From Ceratorhiza oryzae-sativae (Eukaryota; Basidiomycota; Agaricomycetes; Cantharellales; Ceratobasidiaceae), in the NCBI GenBank assembly GCA_030998015.1, contig JARWMV010000236.1, forward strand, positions 1,054,001-1,118,000: 64,000 bases of DNA, read 5' to 3'. Below the pieces are notes generated by a model. That model was not told the DNA's origin and did no database searches. It saw nothing but the letters and a program-made list of their open reading frames with translations. This document shows, piece after piece, positions 62,430-64,000 of the stretch (positions within the stretch are counted from its first letter, which is position 1; every line of letters begins with the position of its first letter). The position numbers and the translations under genes were made by a program.

Positions 62430-62707
62430 ATACTTCTCACACGTTTTGTTGGACTACTGCTCGCTACTCACTTACACTACACATGATATTACATCTTAGT
62501 CGTTAGACACGTTCGCCTTTCGTTTAGTACAATACAACGCTCCTTATTTGTCGTGGGCCGTAGAGAATTCATATGGAAACTGCCGACTGGCATATAAAGT
62601 TTGGTATTATTAATACAAAAAACCTTACCCAAGGACTCTGTTATGAATATAGGACCGTTGTACATATACCAGAGAAACTTCCGCAGAAATCAAAAGCTAA
62701 TCATGAC

Positions 62708-64000
62708 TTAAACTTCCAATTTTAATGCACTATGAGTAGTAGTGGTAACGTGAATGACCACCTCTGCGTGACCATCATATGCAGTTGATCGAGAATTCAG
62801 CCCGTGCCTTCTTGAAGAGTATGCCTGCATTGAAATGTCTCCATTCTGTGCACTTTCATGGCTGATGCGCTCTTCTGTTGGTGCATAAAACCCACGCAAC
62901 CGAAGTAGTCTTTGAAGAATGTCTATTTGAATATGATATCTGAATGAAACAAGGCATTTACTCACAACCGGGAGCAGGTACACGCCATTATCGCAATGAA
63001 AAATCTATCAGGTTTCGCAAGTTCTAGCCTAGTTATTTGTGCGATGCAGACCAACGTACTCAGATAAGAGGGCAGCTACTTGCGTCTGTGAGGGACCTGT
63101 GGCTTAGTAAAACTATTAGGTGACTATGTGGGACCACAAGTCACCTTCTGTACCGATGTTCCTATAGCAGTTAGGCCAACAGATCCTGAAAAGGGGGTTG
63201 CTGAGAAAGCGCCCATTTGCGCACAAACTCACGTACCCATGACCACCTGTATGCGCATTGTCAAACTATCAAATGGGTTCAAAGTACTGTTTATTTCTGA
63301 AATACTGACCAAAAAGTACCAGGCCCCATCGCGAGTCAAGAGTGTCAATATAGGGGTTCCAGTCCCCTGTTTACTAGTAATCCAAGCCGCAATAAGGTCA
63401 AAGCGAATAATGCCGCTATGGTACGAGTCAGCCTATGTTTCATTTTCATCCCGGTAGCTGCACTTACACTCGTATGCCAAACTTGATACAAATAAGTGTA
63501 CCCAGTTCGCATGGAGACTCGATTGTGATGTCACTACGCAACCAGTCAACACCCCTGGGACTATGGGGTGGGTTAGCCGTCTGCATAGCAACTACGAGCA
63601 CATATACCCACGTGGGTTGTCAATTATCTGGAGCTTCTACGAGTATAGAGGTATCAACCAAAGAAAATAGTAGATAGAAGGCATAGCCCTACAGCAATTT
63701 CGCCTCCGACCAGGACCGCGGGCGGTACTTGAGAACTGACAAATACCAGCAACAGAATGGCAAGTATCCAAAGCCTAAAATTGCGCCCTAGGAATTAGAT
63801 AGCTTCATAATATATCCACGAGCTTACTTTCGTCCCCATATGGCCCAAACCCGAAGGAGTAGAATGGCTAAGAAGTATTTCAATTTATGAGGCATAAATA
63901 CGGGTCTAGGACTCACACATCATAACCGAGTTTGAGAAGATCCCTAGCGCAGCCATCACTCTTATCTCAGCTCTGCATCTACGAAAGAGGCGGTTCTGTG
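62708..64000 (-). CDS. DUF6533-like multi-TM membrane protein, 5' end beyond the window
   Basis: Fragments on the minus strand fit the large agaricomycete family with DUF6533: LLRVWAIWGRK (after a TTCTTAG acceptor near 63870), RNFRLWILAILLLVFVSSQV, then LTLLTRDGAWYFL just before a donor near 63313, and a final exon (YHIQIDILQRLLRLRGFY, TEERISHESAQNGD) ending at TAA 62708. Several short exons are split by GT-AG introns of about 50 bp. The start lies past 64000. Exon joins were not all settled. Function of the family is unknown. Confidence 0.5.

Overview
This window looks like nuclear DNA of a filamentous basidiomycete. The genes are dense and on both strands. Almost every one is cut by very short introns (about 45-80 bp) and several microexons. 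The gene set is typically fungal: ERMES subunit Mdm34, the septation protein Uds1, a Ytp1-type membrane protein, a Zn2Cys6 regulator, a SulP sulfate permease and a PtaB/Mfg1-type LIM-binding regulator. The style recalls Rhizoctonia/Ceratobasidium-type Agaricomycetes, but that placement is inference. There is no rRNA, convincing tRNA, CRISPR or phage signal.

Layout. COG1 (cut by the left edge) converges on a GH31 alpha-xylosidase-type enzyme, which diverges from an MFS sugar transporter across a 1.3 kb shared upstream region; together they suggest uptake and use of plant-wall sugar. Next come a Ytp1-like membrane protein (-), a Zn2Cys6 transcription factor (+), QCR7 of complex III (+) and LETM1/Mdm38 (+). 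A tandem pair of four-TM MARVEL-like genes follows at 21-24 kb on the minus strand. A 422-bp element with terminal inverted repeats sits between them, at a spot that is empty in the paralogous flank. Then come a Virilizer-like m6A-writer subunit (+), MDM34 (-) divergent from ALKBH1 (+), UDS1 (+), a bHLH factor (+), a sulfate permease (-), a weak hypothetical gene (+), a NYN-LOTUS putative RNase (-), PET100 (-), an SMG6/EST1-like NMD endonuclease (-), a long Met/Gly/Gln-rich LIM-binding regulator (+), cyclin C (-), a small secreted protein (+), and a partial DUF6533-like membrane protein running off the right edge (-).

Two window-wide patterns stand out. First, at least 11 introns can only be joined in frame if the donor is GC (mostly GCAAGT or GCGAGT) instead of GT, far above the roughly 1% usual in fungi. 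Second, nine genes show together about 19 one-base reading-frame breaks, nearly all explained by one base missing from a short C, G or A run. These look like consensus sequence errors more than pseudogenes, though the Zn2Cys6 gene (three breaks) and LETM1 (four breaks plus an in-frame TGA) could be truly damaged. Gene spans below are drawn through these breaks. Exon joins were worked out by hand from reading frame, splice consensus and remembered family motifs; no search was run.
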